A stretch of 64,000 nt of DNA from Pseudomonas kilonensis (GTDB lineage Bacteria > Pseudomonadota > Gammaproteobacteria > Pseudomonadales > Pseudomonadaceae): NCBI RefSeq assembly GCF_001269885.1, contig NZ_LHVH01000023.1:62001-126000 (forward strand), read 5' to 3'. The position numbers and the translations under genes were made by a program. The notes beneath the pieces were generated by a model. It was not told the DNA's origin. It did no database searches and worked only from the letters and a program-made list of their open reading frames with translations. Shown here piece after piece: positions 1-10,300 of this stretch. How positions within the stretch are numbered: the stretch's first letter is position 1; the number at the start of each line of letters is the position of its first letter.

Positions 1-84
1 GGTACGACCTTGCTGCCAGTTGGGCGGAGAAACAAAGGGGGCGTCTGGATCGAATTGCTGCAGCAGTTTGGCAAAGCTCGTCAT
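1..84 (-). CDS. Acyl-CoA thioesterase-like protein, 5' end only (runs off window)
   Basis: Only the first 28 codons lie in the window; the gene continues beyond base 1 on the minus strand. The visible N-terminus ends in a W-x-QGRT motif. This resembles the start of TesB/4HBT_3-type hotdog thioesterases, where the Q-G-R/G-T/G element opens the substrate-binding fold. I chose the ATG at 84 because it gives the usual short N-terminus. An in-frame ATG at 117 would add 11 residues. It lies 170 bases downstream of the TetR gene on the same strand, so TetR may control it. Too little sequence is present to be sure of the family. Confidence 0.5.
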   Translation of the reverse strand, partial: MTSFAKLLQQFDPDAPFVSPPNWQQGRT

Positions 85-254
85 ACCGACGCCCCAGGCT
101 AAGAGCAGATGCGTCATATTTATTCATGTGACCATTTGTGTCAATGGTCACGAACAGGATAAATAAAGGCGAACATCAGTCGCTGGAACGGGAGGTGAAT
201 CGGATGGGTAAAGGCGGCGCCTGCAATGGCCTGGGTGCAATCTTCAGCCACAGC

Positions 255-875
255 TCAAGGCATGAGGCTGCGCAAGATCAGGTTGCAGGTGAGCGTGGGG
301 GCAACCTCGACGTAATCGAGGCTGTACTGCAGCAGCAAGGGATTGACGAAAGGCCGCAGCGCCAGATGGATCGCGTCTACGGTTTCGTCCAATGGCGTCT
401 TGCGTTCGAACTCGCCCAGTTCGCGTCCCTCGCGCACGATTTGCAACACGAAGCTCTTGATCCGAGCGTTATAGACTTGCGAACTGGGCCATTGCTCAGA
501 CGCGGAAAACGCCGCAATGTCATAGAGCTTGCGGTCATTGAAAAACAGGTTTACGCCTGTGGTAATCAGGGCCTTGACCAGGCGGCGAAAACGCTCCGTC
601 GCTGAAAGCCCGTCTTCGCTGATGGCCTGCTCCACCGCCGCGACGATTTCTGCCAGGCACTGGCTGCAGATGGCCTCGCCAATCGCCTGCTTGGAGTCGA
701 AGAACTTGTAGATGTAGGCCTTGGAGAACCCGATGGCCTTGGCCAGGTCGGACACCGTGGTCTTGCCATAGCCGTATTGACTGAAATGCTCGTTGGCCGC
801 CGCGACAATCTGGTTTCGAATGTCGTGATCGGCGGGGCCGCGGGTGCTGGGCGAAGGTATTGAGGGCTGGTTCAT
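255..875 (-). CDS. TetR/AcrR family transcriptional regulator
   Basis: A 206-residue cytoplasmic repressor-type protein of normal TetR length. Residues about 20-66 form the TetR N-terminal helix-turn-helix, with the typical GYGKTTVSDLAKAIGFSKAYIYKFFDSK pattern in which the recognition helix ends in Y-I-Y-K-F-F. The remaining C-terminal part is all-helical and variable, as expected for a ligand-binding and dimerisation domain. It is followed on the same strand by a thioesterase-like gene and preceded by a REPIN-containing gap. The ligand cannot be told from sequence; acyl-CoA or a hydrophobic compound would fit the neighbour. No clear operator palindrome was identified. Confidence 0.85.
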   Translation of the reverse strand: MNQPSIPSPSTRGPADHDIRNQIVAAANEHFSQYGYGKTTVSDLAKAIGFSKAYIYKFFDSKQAIGEAICSQCLAEIVAAVEQAISEDGLSATERFRRLVKALITTGVNLFFNDRKLYDIAAFSASEQWPSSQVYNARIKSFVLQIVREGRELGEFERKTPLDETVDAIHLALRPFVNPLLLQYSLDYVEVAPTLTCNLILRSLMP

Positions 876-991
876 GGAGGCAGCTTACGCATCCTGAAGA
901 TCGTTGACAACTTGTGACCTTGTTTAAAACTCGTCACAAGCTGACCATTATCAAGCCACCGACAGCCCCTAATGTCAGTTGAGCTGCAAAC

Positions 992-1085
992 CTGTGGGAG
1001 CAAAGCTTGCTCGCGATTGCGGTCAGCCAGCCGACAACGATATTGACAACTCTGCCGCTATCGCGAGCAAGCTTTGCTCCCACAG
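992..1085. repeat. REPIN (class A, GTGGGAGC type)
   Basis: Two inverted REP sequences, CTGTGGGAGCAAAGCTTGCT and its reverse complement, face each other over a short unique spacer. They fill the gap between the TetR gene and the VOC gene. This is the common Pseudomonas doublet (REPIN), mobilised in trans by RAYT transposases; no RAYT gene is visible in the window. Outside the REPIN, bases 876-991 and 1086-1137 show nothing recognisable. Confidence 0.9.
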
Positions 1086-1137
1086 ATTTATGCCGTTTGC
1101 TCCTGACTGATAGGCATTAACCAGCAGCCCCTTCCTT

Positions 1138-1563
1138 TTATTTCGCGAAAATCTGGCTCATATCCTTGAACGCCTTGAACTCCAGCGCATTACCGCAAGG
1201 ATCGAACAGAAACATCGTGGCCTGCTCCCCCACCTGCCCTTTGAAACGTATGTAAGGCTCGATCACAAACTCGGTGCCAAAGGATTTCAGCCGCTCGGCC
1301 AGCGCTTCCCACTCCTGCCAACCCAGAATGATGCCGAAGTGAGGCACCGGCACGTCGTGCCCATCTACCGGGTTGCTGTGGACGCTCTCTTGGGAAGCGG
1401 TCTTCGGCTGTTCATGGATCACCAACTGATGACCGTAGAAATTGAAGTCGACCCAGTGGGCGCTGGAGCGGCCCTCTTGCAACCCAAACACCTCGCCATA
1501 AAAGGCCCGAGCGCCTGGAAGGTCATAAACAGGGATTGCGAGGTGGAAGGGAGAAAGGCTCAT
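1138..1563 (-). CDS. VOC family protein (glyoxalase/dioxygenase fold)
   Basis: A 141-residue vicinal-oxygen-chelate protein. It opens with the beta strand SPFHLAIPVYDL followed by the helix around ARAFYGEVFG. It carries a His near the N-terminus (FHLAIPV), an internal PHFGI strand and the C-terminal DPCGNALEFKAF motif, whose Glu is a usual metal ligand. The start at 1563 is preferred over 1566 and over longer in-frame starts because an AGGAG lies five bases upstream of it. It is divergent from a LysR gene 101 bases away, the typical layout for a LysR regulator and its target. Family members include dioxygenases, glyoxalases and resistance proteins, so the substrate is unknown. Confidence 0.85.
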   Translation of the reverse strand: MSLSPFHLAIPVYDLPGARAFYGEVFGLQEGRSSAHWVDFNFYGHQLVIHEQPKTASQESVHSNPVDGHDVPVPHFGIILGWQEWEALAERLKSFGTEFVIEPYIRFKGQVGEQATMFLFDPCGNALEFKAFKDMSQIFAK

Positions 1564-1664
1564 CATGGCTCCTGTTGCTTTTGTAAGGACCGGGCCATCG
1601 TAAGGCCGGGCTAAAAACAAGAAAAACAATATATTTCTCTCAGTAACACAATTAATATTTGTGA

Positions 1665-2552
1665 ATGATCAAAGAACTCAAGACCCTTATCGCCGTAGCA
1701 CGGGAAGGTACTTTCGCTGCCGCAGGCAATAAAATCGGTCTCACCCAGGCGGCGGTCAGCGCGCAGATCCAGCGTCTGGAGGCCGAGCTTGGCTTCGAGA
1801 TTTTCGACCGCAAGGGACGCTCGGCTCATCTCAATCGGATGGGCCATCAAATACTCTTGCAAGCCCAGGAGTTGTTGCGCCTTTACGACAATCTTGGCGC
1901 GAGTCCTGCCGGGCTTGCCCCCAGCGTCCTGGTGAACATTGGCGCTATCGCTTCGGTGCAGCGCTCCTTCCTGCCAGACGCGCTCGCCAGGTTTCACCAG
2001 CAATGTCCGCAATGCCGAACGCGGGTCCTTCCTGGCGTATCGATGGAGTTGATCAACCTGGTGGATGCCGGCGAAATCGACATGGCCGCCATCATCCGCC
2101 CGCCTTTCTCGCTGCAAAGCGATCTGCGCTGGATGACTCTGGCGCTGGAGCCGTATCGACTGATCGTTCCGAGCGCGCTCCCCGGAGAGGACTGGGCCGA
2201 ACTGCTTGGCAGCCAACCCTTCATTCGTTATGACCGGGTGTCGTTCGGCGGCCGGCAGGTGGACCGTTTCCTGCGCAAGATGCATTTCGCCTTGCATGAA
2301 GTCAGCGAGCTGGATGAACTGGAGGCCATCATCAAGCTGGTTGGAAATGGCGTCGGTGTGGCCCTGGTGCCGCAAACCGCGACCCATCGCAAATGGCCAG
2401 AGGGTGTGCGCGCCCTCGACCTCGCGGAGCACACCTTCCACCGTGATGTCGGGCTCGTCCATCGGACTCGACCAAGCCTTGCCGAACCGGCGGAGATACT
2501 GGTGCAACTGATTGCGGCGCAAGCCCGGGCTGACGCTGGGTTCATCCCATAG
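1665..2552 (+). CDS. LysR family transcriptional regulator
   Basis: A 295-residue LysR-type regulator. Residues 1-60 are the winged helix-turn-helix (MIKELKTLIAVAREGTF, then AAVSAQIQRLEAELGFEIFDR), and about 90-290 form the periplasmic-binding-like effector domain. It is divergent from the VOC-family gene and shares its 101-base AT-rich promoter region, so autoregulation and control of that gene are likely by analogy with most LysR pairs. It converges with the diguanylate cyclase gene, with 34 bases between their ends. The effector is unknown. Confidence 0.88.
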   Translation: MIKELKTLIAVAREGTFAAAGNKIGLTQAAVSAQIQRLEAELGFEIFDRKGRSAHLNRMGHQILLQAQELLRLYDNLGASPAGLAPSVLVNIGAIASVQRSFLPDALARFHQQCPQCRTRVLPGVSMELINLVDAGEIDMAAIIRPPFSLQSDLRWMTLALEPYRLIVPSALPGEDWAELLGSQPFIRYDRVSFGGRQVDRFLRKMHFALHEVSELDELEAIIKLVGNGVGVALVPQTATHRKWPEGVRALDLAEHTFHRDVGLVHRTRPSLAEPAEILVQLIAAQARADAGFIP

Positions 2553-2586
2553 CCCTGTCCGCAAAAGAACCCGTGGCGCACGTCCT

Positions 2587-4521
2587 TCAAACAATCTTCC
2601 TCACGACGCTATCGGCCAATACCACCTGATTGCGGCCCCGCGCCTTGGCGCTGTAAAGGGCTTGATCGGCCTGCTTGAGCAGTTCGTCTGCCGTCCCCTC
2701 CTTGATGAACGCCATCACTGCCAGGCCAATACTCACGGTCACCCTGCCGAACGGTGACATTTCGTGGGGCAGTGCCATGTCTTGCGTCGCTTGGCAAATG
2801 GCCTGGGCATGCTCCAAGGCCTTGTCGATCCCCGTGGTGGTGGTGATGAGCACAAATTCCTCGCCGCCGTAGCGCGCCACCCGATCACCCGCCCGCAGGG
2901 CATGGGTCTTCAGTGCCTGGGCGACCCTGCGCAAGCAGTCGTCACCTGCCTGATGCCCGTAGTGGTCGTTATATTTCTTGAAATAGTCGACGTCGATCAG
3001 CATCAGTGACAGCACGGTGCCTGCACGCAAGCTGCGCCGCCATTCACTGTGCAGCACTTCATCGAAATAGCGACGATTGGCAATACCAGTCAAGCCATCG
3101 GTGTTGCTCAGCTCATACAATTGTCGATTGGCTTTTTCGAGTTCGGCGGTGCGGCCCTGCACCTTGAGTTCCAGATGTTCATGGGCATCCTGGACCCGCT
3201 CGGCCATTGTGGCAAAGGCGCGGGCCAGCTCACCGATTTCGTCAGAGGACTGGGTTGGCAACTGCTGGGCTCGCAGGCGCTCCTTGCTTATCCCAAGGAG
3301 TCGCGCCGCCTGGATCAAGCGAAACAGCGGCGCCGCCACCTGCTTTTGCAGAATGGAACGCAAGATGAAGATTTCCACCAACAGGGTCAGCAGCCCAAGA
3401 ATAACCACGATCGCCAGGTTATCCAGCACCGCCGGGGTCATCAGCTTGCGCGGGTAATGGACAGCGAGCGCCCAAGGCGTATCGGCAATGAGGCCTATCG
3501 CGACGATGTCGTCTTGAGTCTGGACGATCCGCGCCTGGCCAGGCGCCAGCGCGGGAACAGCTTCGAGCAACGGGTAGTATTGAGCCATCTTGAGCGACTG
3601 GATGGATGCCTTGCCCTCGCTGCTCTTGACCTGTTCCATGACGCCAGGATGGTAGATCAGCGTGCCTTCATCGTTGGCGATGAACAGCGTGCTATACGCA
3701 CCGTGCATGGCGGGCTTGGCGGTACGTTTCATCAGCTCATCGAGCAGCACATCGACACAAGCCAGGATACGGTGCTTGCCGGACGCATCGGCCACATCGG
3801 GCGTGGCGATGGTCGTCATCCAGGCATTGTTGGAGAAATCCCAATACATGCGGGTAAACAGTGTGTCGTTGCCGGGCGTGCCGAAGCCGCGCTCAAAGAA
3901 CTCATAAGTTTCCAGCTTGAGGGCTTCGGGCCCCGAGTAGGTGAACACCTTGGCGATGTCGGCGTCCTGATAGATGGGGAAGCCTTTTTCGGGCACCACG
4001 CCGTAGAAATTGAATAGACGGCCCTTGGTGCTGGAACCGTACTTGTGGGACAGGATGTAGGACAGGGCAAACCGCGCCTTGGTGTCGTCGTTGGGCGCGA
4101 TGTCAGGCGCGTAGGTCGCAGACATCTCGGCAAAGCGGCGCCCGTCGGCCAACGGTTGGCCTTCGAACAGCTGAGGGCGCTGCGTATAGGAGCCGTCTTC
4201 GTGACGGTAGAATATCTGCTGGAAGTCGTTCACCAGCCTGGCTTGCATGCCAGGGCGAGACAGGATTTCCTTGAACTCATTGAGAAAGTTCTGTTGCAGA
4301 TCCTTGATTTCACGAAACGGCAAGGCTTCGCGCTGCAAGGACTGCTCGGTAGACAACAGCAACTGCCCGGTTACCTCTCTTTCGATCGAGGTGGAGTTGA
4401 CATAGTAGGAAATCGCCCCCGCGCTCAACGACACCAAGCCAATGCGGAATATGGCAAGACGCAGCGCGCGTGTCGTAAGCGAGTGCTTACGGGAGATGAC
4501 CTCATGGGATTCTTGCACCAT
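2587..4521 (-). CDS. Membrane diguanylate cyclase: Cache-HAMP-GGDEF
   Basis: A 644-residue inner-membrane enzyme predicted to make cyclic di-GMP from two GTP. A first membrane helix lies at about 22-45 and a long periplasmic dCache-like sensor at about 46-350. A second helix (LAIVVILGLLTLLVEIFIL) and a HAMP linker follow, then a C-terminal GGDEF domain. The active-site loop is GGEEF at 552-556. RAGD sits exactly five residues upstream (543-546), so the product-inhibition I-site looks intact. A GGAAG-like ribosome site precedes the ATG. It is divergent from a lone periplasmic binding protein gene, which could supply ligand to the Cache domain; that link is inference. Confidence 0.9.
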   Translation of the reverse strand: MVQESHEVISRKHSLTTRALRLAIFRIGLVSLSAGAISYYVNSTSIEREVTGQLLLSTEQSLQREALPFREIKDLQQNFLNEFKEILSRPGMQARLVNDFQQIFYRHEDGSYTQRPQLFEGQPLADGRRFAEMSATYAPDIAPNDDTKARFALSYILSHKYGSSTKGRLFNFYGVVPEKGFPIYQDADIAKVFTYSGPEALKLETYEFFERGFGTPGNDTLFTRMYWDFSNNAWMTTIATPDVADASGKHRILACVDVLLDELMKRTAKPAMHGAYSTLFIANDEGTLIYHPGVMEQVKSSEGKASIQSLKMAQYYPLLEAVPALAPGQARIVQTQDDIVAIGLIADTPWALAVHYPRKLMTPAVLDNLAIVVILGLLTLLVEIFILRSILQKQVAAPLFRLIQAARLLGISKERLRAQQLPTQSSDEIGELARAFATMAERVQDAHEHLELKVQGRTAELEKANRQLYELSNTDGLTGIANRRYFDEVLHSEWRRSLRAGTVLSLMLIDVDYFKKYNDHYGHQAGDDCLRRVAQALKTHALRAGDRVARYGGEEFVLITTTTGIDKALEHAQAICQATQDMALPHEMSPFGRVTVSIGLAVMAFIKEGTADELLKQADQALYSAKARGRNQVVLADSVVRKIV

Positions 4522-4967
4522 CTATCGACTTCCTTTACTGACCCCGCACCGAAACCTGTGATCCCCCTTTTATGCATAGGGCGATGACGCTTGATCGGTA
4601 AAGCTGGGTTACTGCCGAGGGCCAGAGATTTACCCCCTCTCGATATGTAACGGGCCCGCTCCTCCGTTACTTGAGCGGTTTGCCGATAAATAAAGTGGTG
4701 GACATTCCAATCATCCACATGGGTGCCACCGACCTTTGAATTAACCGCCTTGATCCGGTATCGACTCAAGGTTTTTATCGACGGGATGATCTATACCTTC
4801 AGATACACGCGGTCAGGCCAATGCAACAGACTGACGTGTCCAAATAAACGACTGTGGCGAACCCGCGTGGGATGCGCCGCATCACATAAAATCGGCCTGC
4901 ATCACGCTGTTCCCGGCGCCGCCTCGTAGAATGACGCCCCCACTTTCCCATGCCTGAAGTATCGATC
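4522..4967. other. Divergent intergenic region, no gene seen
   Basis: 446 bases between the starts of the diguanylate cyclase and the binding-protein gene. It should hold both promoters. I find no convincing small ORF with a ribosome site, no REP element and no strong hairpin followed by a T tract. The long minus-strand ORF crossing it has no family signature. Confidence 0.5.
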
Positions 4968-5732
4968 ATGAGCCCGAGTAAACGCGTCTTGAATGCACCC
5001 ACCAGAGCGCTATCCAGGCTTTGTCTGTTGTTACCGCTGTTGGTTGTCAGCAACGCACGCGGTGAACCCTTGGAGATAGAACTGCATATCCTCGACGCGC
5101 CGCCGCTGACGTTCGTCAACGACCCGAGGGGCCACGGCATCGTTGGCGATGTCGCCGTGGCGGCCATGACCAAGGCCGGGTACGCCGTGAAAGTCCATCT
5201 ACTCCCCTGGGCCAGGGCACAGAAACACGTCAGTGAAGAACATGACCACTTGATCGCACCACTGTCGCGCATCCCCACCCGCGAGGATCGCTTCACCTGG
5301 ATCGCCTCGATCATGCCCATGGAGCGCGCTTTTTTCAGCCTTGAGCGGCGCGTGAGCAGCTTCGCCCAAGCGAAAGAAACCTACCGCAAGATCGGCGTCG
5401 GCCTGGGCAGCGCCCAAGCAGATATCCTGCACACCGAAGGGTTCAGCGATGAGCAGATCTATCCGCTGGCCATCGGCGACAACCCCGCCCAGATGCTGTT
5501 GATGGGGCGTATCGATGCCTGGTTCAACGGCGTGCCGGAGAGTCTGTACATCTGGCCGAAGGTGTCCAAGCGCAAACTGCTCATGAGTAAGGTCGGCAGC
5601 AGCGCTGACCTTTACCTGGCCTGCTCGAAGCAATGCTCGCCAAAAATGGTCGAGGATTTGCGCAAAGCGGTTGAAGCGCTTCGCGCGGATGGGACCATCA
5701 AGCGGGTCCATGACATCTACTTGCCGCAGTAG
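4968..5732 (+). CDS. Periplasmic substrate-binding protein, SBP_bac_3-like (orphan)
   Basis: A 254-residue secreted protein with a signal peptide (basic N-terminus, then LCLLLPLLVVSNARG) and a type II periplasmic binding fold like polar amino-acid receptors. Recognisable elements are G-I-V-G-D near residue 60, the PWARA segment that is common in Pseudomonas solute-binding-like proteins, and I-G-V-G-L-G in lobe 2. No permease or ATPase gene is adjacent, so it is an orphan receptor rather than part of an obvious transporter. I chose the ATG at 4968, which has a GAAG eight bases upstream, rather than the ATG at 4950. It is divergent from a Cache-GGDEF cyclase, and a role as its ligand-binding partner is possible but unproven. 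Confidence 0.8.
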   Translation: MSPSKRVLNAPTRALSRLCLLLPLLVVSNARGEPLEIELHILDAPPLTFVNDPRGHGIVGDVAVAAMTKAGYAVKVHLLPWARAQKHVSEEHDHLIAPLSRIPTREDRFTWIASIMPMERAFFSLERRVSSFAQAKETYRKIGVGLGSAQADILHTEGFSDEQIYPLAIGDNPAQMLLMGRIDAWFNGVPESLYIWPKVSKRKLLMSKVGSSADLYLACSKQCSPKMVEDLRKAVEALRADGTIKRVHDIYLPQ

Positions 5733-5794
5733 ACTGCAATCATCAATACATTTGATAGCAAGCGCTCTTACTCTCGTTCGACCGTAGGAGCTGT

Positions 5795-5896
5795 GTAGGA
5801 GCTGTCGAGTGCAACGAGGCTGCGATCTTTCCCCTGCCCATTGAGTCCAGAGCGAAAGATCAAGGTCAAAAGATCGCAGGCTTCGCCAGCTCCTAC
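5795..5896. repeat. REPIN (class B, GTAGGAGCTG/GATCTTT type)
   Basis: Inverted pair: GTAGGAGCTGTCGAGTGCAA and GCTGCGATCTTT on the left, AGATCGCAGG and CCAGCTCCTAC on the right. The innermost part also pairs (GAAAGATC). Class B copies recur at about 13.4, 30.1, 37.4 and 40.3 kb. A single REP of another type (GCGGGAGCAAGCTCCCTCGC) follows at about 5904-5923. These repeats occupy most of the 358-base gap before mexE. Confidence 0.88.
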
Positions 5897-6090
5897 AGAA
5901 CCCCGCGGGAGCAAGCTCCCTCGCCACGGCTTCCCTTGCTTGTCCAAAGTGCCCCGCACTGCCGGACTAGAGGCCTTATCGATGGCTTATATCATTCTGA
6001 ATGATAGTTACCTTTGCTTCATTCGATTCGTTCCTCTGCCTTGCGCCACGCATCATCCGCCCATTCTCAATACATTGGCGGATGCTATCC

Positions 6091-7344
6091 ATGGAACATT
6101 CACTTTCAAAACTGCGTTTTCCCCTCGCGCTGCTGGCGGTGCTGGTGATGAGCGCTTGCGGCAAGACTCCCGACACGGCAGCGTCCATGCCGCCGGCCAA
6201 AGTCAGTGTGGCCAAGGTATTGGAGCAACCTGTCAACGAATGGGATGAGTTCACCGGGCGCCTTGAAGCGCCGGAAACCGTCGAGATCCGCCCACGGGTT
6301 TCCGGGCAGATCGACGAAGTGGCCTTCACCGAAGGTGCGCTGGTCAAGAAAGGCGACCTGTTGTTCCAGATCGACCCACGCCCCTTCCAGGCTGAAGTAC
6401 GTCGTCTCGAAGCCCAACTGGCCCAAGCCCGCGCCACCGCCACCCGCAGCGAAAACGAAGCCCAGCGTGGCGAACGCCTGCGCTTGAGCAATGCCATTTC
6501 CGCCGAGCTGGCCGACTCGCGCACCAGCGCCGCCCAGGAAGCCCGCGCCGCCGCTGCGGCCATCCAGGCACAATTGGACCTGGCCAAGCTGAACCTGAGC
6601 TTCACCCGGGTGACCTCGCCCATCAGCGGTCGCGTCAGCCGGGCGGCCATCACCGCCGGCAACCTGGTGACCGCCGACGTCACGCCGCTCACCAGCGTGG
6701 TCTCCACGGACAAGGTCTACGCCTACTTCGATGCCGACGAACGTGTCTTCCTCAAGTACACCCAACTTGCCCGCCAGGGCCAGCGCGGCCAGGCCACACC
6801 GGTCTACATGGGCCTGTCCAACGAAGACGGCAACCCGCACCAGGGCCAGATGAACTTCGTCGACAACCAGGTCAACCCGCAGACCGGCACCATCCGCGGT
6901 CGTGCCGTGTTCGACAACAAGGACGGCGCCTACACCCCTGGCCTGTATGCCCGCCTGAAACTGGTGGGCAGCGGCACCTACTCCGCCGTGCTGATCAACG
7001 ACGAAGCCGTGGGCACCGACCTGGGCAAGAAATTCGTGCTGGTGATGGATGCCGAGAACAAGCCGGCCTACCGCGCCGTCGAGCTGGGGCCGAAGATCGA
7101 AGGCCTGCGCATCGTGCGCAGCGGCCTGAACAAAGACGACACCATTATCGTCAAGGGGCTGCAACGGGCTCGTCCGGGCGCACCGGTCACGCCTGAAACC
7201 GTGCCGATGGCCAGCGACGAAACCATTGCCGCCCTGGCACAACAACGTAAAGCGCTCGAAGCCAGCAACCTGCCCCAAGTCGCGCCGTCCAAGGCCGCGT
7301 CAGGATCGGCAGGCAAACTGGCCGCTGCGACCCCACGCGGTTAA
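6091..7344 (+). CDS. mexE: RND efflux membrane fusion protein MexE
   Basis: A 417-residue periplasmic adaptor lipoprotein that bridges the MexF pump and the OprN channel. The N-terminus has a lipoprotein signal with MSAC, Cys23 being the lipidated residue. It is followed by the PPAKVSV beta strand, the lipoyl half-motifs (RPRVSGQIDEVAFTEGALVKKGD), an alpha hairpin at about 105-165 and the beta-barrel domain with FDADERVFLKY. The sequence closely matches my recollection of P. aeruginosa MexE (NEWDEFTGRLEAPE, VYAYFDADERVFLK). The start at 6091 gives the lipoprotein signal; an upstream in-frame start at 6001 would bury it. First gene of the operon; no mexT-like LysR gene is adjacent. Confidence 0.93.
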   Translation: MEHSLSKLRFPLALLAVLVMSACGKTPDTAASMPPAKVSVAKVLEQPVNEWDEFTGRLEAPETVEIRPRVSGQIDEVAFTEGALVKKGDLLFQIDPRPFQAEVRRLEAQLAQARATATRSENEAQRGERLRLSNAISAELADSRTSAAQEARAAAAAIQAQLDLAKLNLSFTRVTSPISGRVSRAAITAGNLVTADVTPLTSVVSTDKVYAYFDADERVFLKYTQLARQGQRGQATPVYMGLSNEDGNPHQGQMNFVDNQVNPQTGTIRGRAVFDNKDGAYTPGLYARLKLVGSGTYSAVLINDEAVGTDLGKKFVLVMDAENKPAYRAVELGPKIEGLRIVRSGLNKDDTIIVKGLQRARPGAPVTPETVPMASDETIAALAQQRKALEASNLPQVAPSKAASGSAGKLAAATPRG

Positions 7345-7359
7345 GGGACTGAATCCAAG

Positions 7360-10300
7360 ATGAAATTTTCCCAGTTCTTCATTTCGCGGCCGATCTTCGC
7401 AGCAGTGCTTTCGCTGCTGATCCTGATCGCCGGCGCCATCTCGCTGTTCCAATTGCCGATCAGCGAATACCCGGAAGTCGTGCCGCCGACCGTGGTCGTG
7501 CGCGCCAACTTCCCGGGCGCCAACCCCAAGGTCATCGGCGAAACCGTGGCCGCGCCCCTGGAGCAAGCCATCACCGGCGTCGAGAACATGCTGTACATGT
7601 CCTCGCAATCCACCGCTGACGGCAAGATCACCCTGACCATCACCTTCGCCCTGGGCACCGACCTGGACAATGCCCAGGTGCAGGTGCAGAACCGCGTCAC
7701 CCGGACCGAGCCCAAGCTGCCGGAAGAAGTGACCCGGATCGGCATCACGGTGGACAAGGCATCGCCCGACCTGACCATGGTCGTGCACTTGACCTCGCCG
7801 GACAAACGCTACGACATGCTCTACCTGTCCAACTACGCCCTGCTCAACATCAAGGATGAGCTGGCGCGCCTGGGCGGCGTGGGTGATGTGCAGCTGTTCG
7901 GCATGGGCGACTACTCCCTGCGGGTCTGGCTGGATCCGAACAAGACCGCTTCGCGCAACCTGACCGCCACCGACGTGGTCACGGCGATCCGTGAACAGAA
8001 CCGCCAGGTGGCTGCCGGTGCCCTGGGTGCGCCGCCAGCACCCAATGCCCAGGCTTTCCAGCTCTCGATCAACACCCAGGGTCGCCTGGTGAATGAGGAA
8101 GAGTTCGAGAACATCATCATTCGTTCCGGCGCCAACGGCGAGATCACTCGCCTGAAGGACATCGCCCGGGTCGAACTGGGTTCCAGCCAATACGCCCTGC
8201 GTTCGCTGCTGGACAACCAGCCGGCGGTGGCGATCCCGATCTTCCAGCGTCCAGGCTCCAACGCCATCCAGATCTCCAACGACGTCCGCGAGAAGATGGA
8301 TGAGTTGAAGAAGGGCTTCCCGGCCGGGATGGACTACAGCATCGTCTATGACCCGACGATCTTCGTCCGGGGCTCCATCGAGGCAGTGGTGCATACCCTG
8401 TTCGAAGCACTGATTCTCGTGGTGCTGGTGGTGATCCTGTTCCTGCAGACCTGGCGCGCCTCGATCATTCCATTGGTGGCCGTACCGGTTTCGCTGATCG
8501 GTACGTTCGCGGTGATGCACCTGTTTGGCTTCTCGTTGAACGCCCTTTCGCTATTCGGCCTGGTATTGGCGATCGGTATCGTGGTGGACGACGCGATCGT
8601 GGTGGTGGAGAACGTCGAGCGAAACATCGAACTGGGGCTCACCCCCGTGGAGGCGACCAAGCGCGCCATGGGCGAAGTGACCGGCCCGATCATCGCCACC
8701 GCCCTGGTGCTGTGCGCGGTCTTCGTTCCGGCGGCGTTCATCAGTGGCTTGACCGGGCAGTTCTATAAGCAGTTCGCCCTGACCATTGCCATCTCCACGG
8801 TGATTTCGGCAGTCAACTCCCTGACCCTGTCACCGGCCCTGGCTGCCGTTTTGCTCAAGGGCCATGATGCGCCCAAGGACCGTTTTTCCAAGTTCCTGGA
8901 CAAGGTTTTCGGCGGCTGGCTGTTCCGTCCGTTCAACCGCTTCTTCGAACGTGCCAGCCACGGTTACGTGGGCACCGTCGCCCGAGTGATTCGTAGCAGC
9001 GGCATCGCCCTGGTGCTCTATGCGGGCCTGATGGTGCTGACCTTCTTCGGCTTCTCCAACACCCCGACCGGTTTCGTGCCCGGCCAGGACAAACAATACC
9101 TGGTGGCCTTCGCCCAACTGCCGGACGCCGCGAGCCTGGATCGCACCGAAGACGTGATCAAGCGCATGTCCGATCTGGCCCTCAAGCAACCGGGCGTTGA
9201 AAGCGCCGTGGCCTTCCCGGGCCTGTCGATCAACGGTTTCACCAACAGCCCGAACGCCGGCATCGTGTTCGTGACCCTCAAGCCCTTCGACGAGCGCAAG
9301 GACCCGAGCATGTCGGCCGGCGCCATCGCCGGCGCCTTGAACGGCCAGTACGCCGGGATCCAGGAAGCCTACATGGCGATCTTCCCGCCGCCGCCGGTAC
9401 AGGGCCTGGGCACGATCGGTGGTTTCCGCCTGCAAATAGAAGACCGGGGCAACCTGGGCTACGACGAGCTGTACAAAGAAACCATGAACATCATTACCAA
9501 GAGCCAGAACGTGCCGGAACTGGCCGGGTTGTTCACCAGCTACACCGTGAACGTGCCCCAGGTCGATGCCGCCATCGACCGTGAAAAAGCCAAGACCCAC
9601 GGCGTGGCCGTCAGCGACATCTTCGACACCCTGCAGATCTACCTGGGTTCGCTGTATGCCAACGACTTCAACCGCTTCGGCCGCACCTACCAGGTCAACG
9701 TCCAGGCTGAGCAGCAGTTCCGTCTCGAGTCGGACCAGATCGGCCAGCTCAAGGTGCGCAACAACCGTGGCGAGATGATCCCGCTGGCGACCTTCATCAA
9801 GGTCAGCGACACCTCGGGGCCAGACCGCGTGATGCATTACAACGGTTTCATCACAGCTGAAATCAACGGTGCCGCCGCCCCGGGCTACAGCTCCGGCCAG
9901 GCTGAAAAGGCCATCGAGAAACTGCTCAAGGACGAATTGCCCAACGGCATGACCTACGAGTGGACCGACCTGACCTACCAGCAGATCCTCTCGGGCAACA
10001 CCGCGCTGTTCGTGTTCCCGCTCTGCGTACTGCTGGCGTTCCTGGTGCTCGCGGCGCAGTACGAAAGCTGGAGCCTGCCATTGGCGGTGATCCTGATCGT
10101 ACCGATGACCCTGTTGTCGGCGATTACCGGGGTGATTCTCTCCGGTGGCGACAACAACATCTTTACCCAGATCGGCTTGATCGTACTGGTGGGACTTGCC
10201 TGCAAGAACGCGATTCTGATCGTCGAGTTCGCCAAGGATAAACAGCTCGAAGGCATGAACCCGCTGGCGGCGGTCCTCGAAGCGTGCCGCCTGCGTCTGC

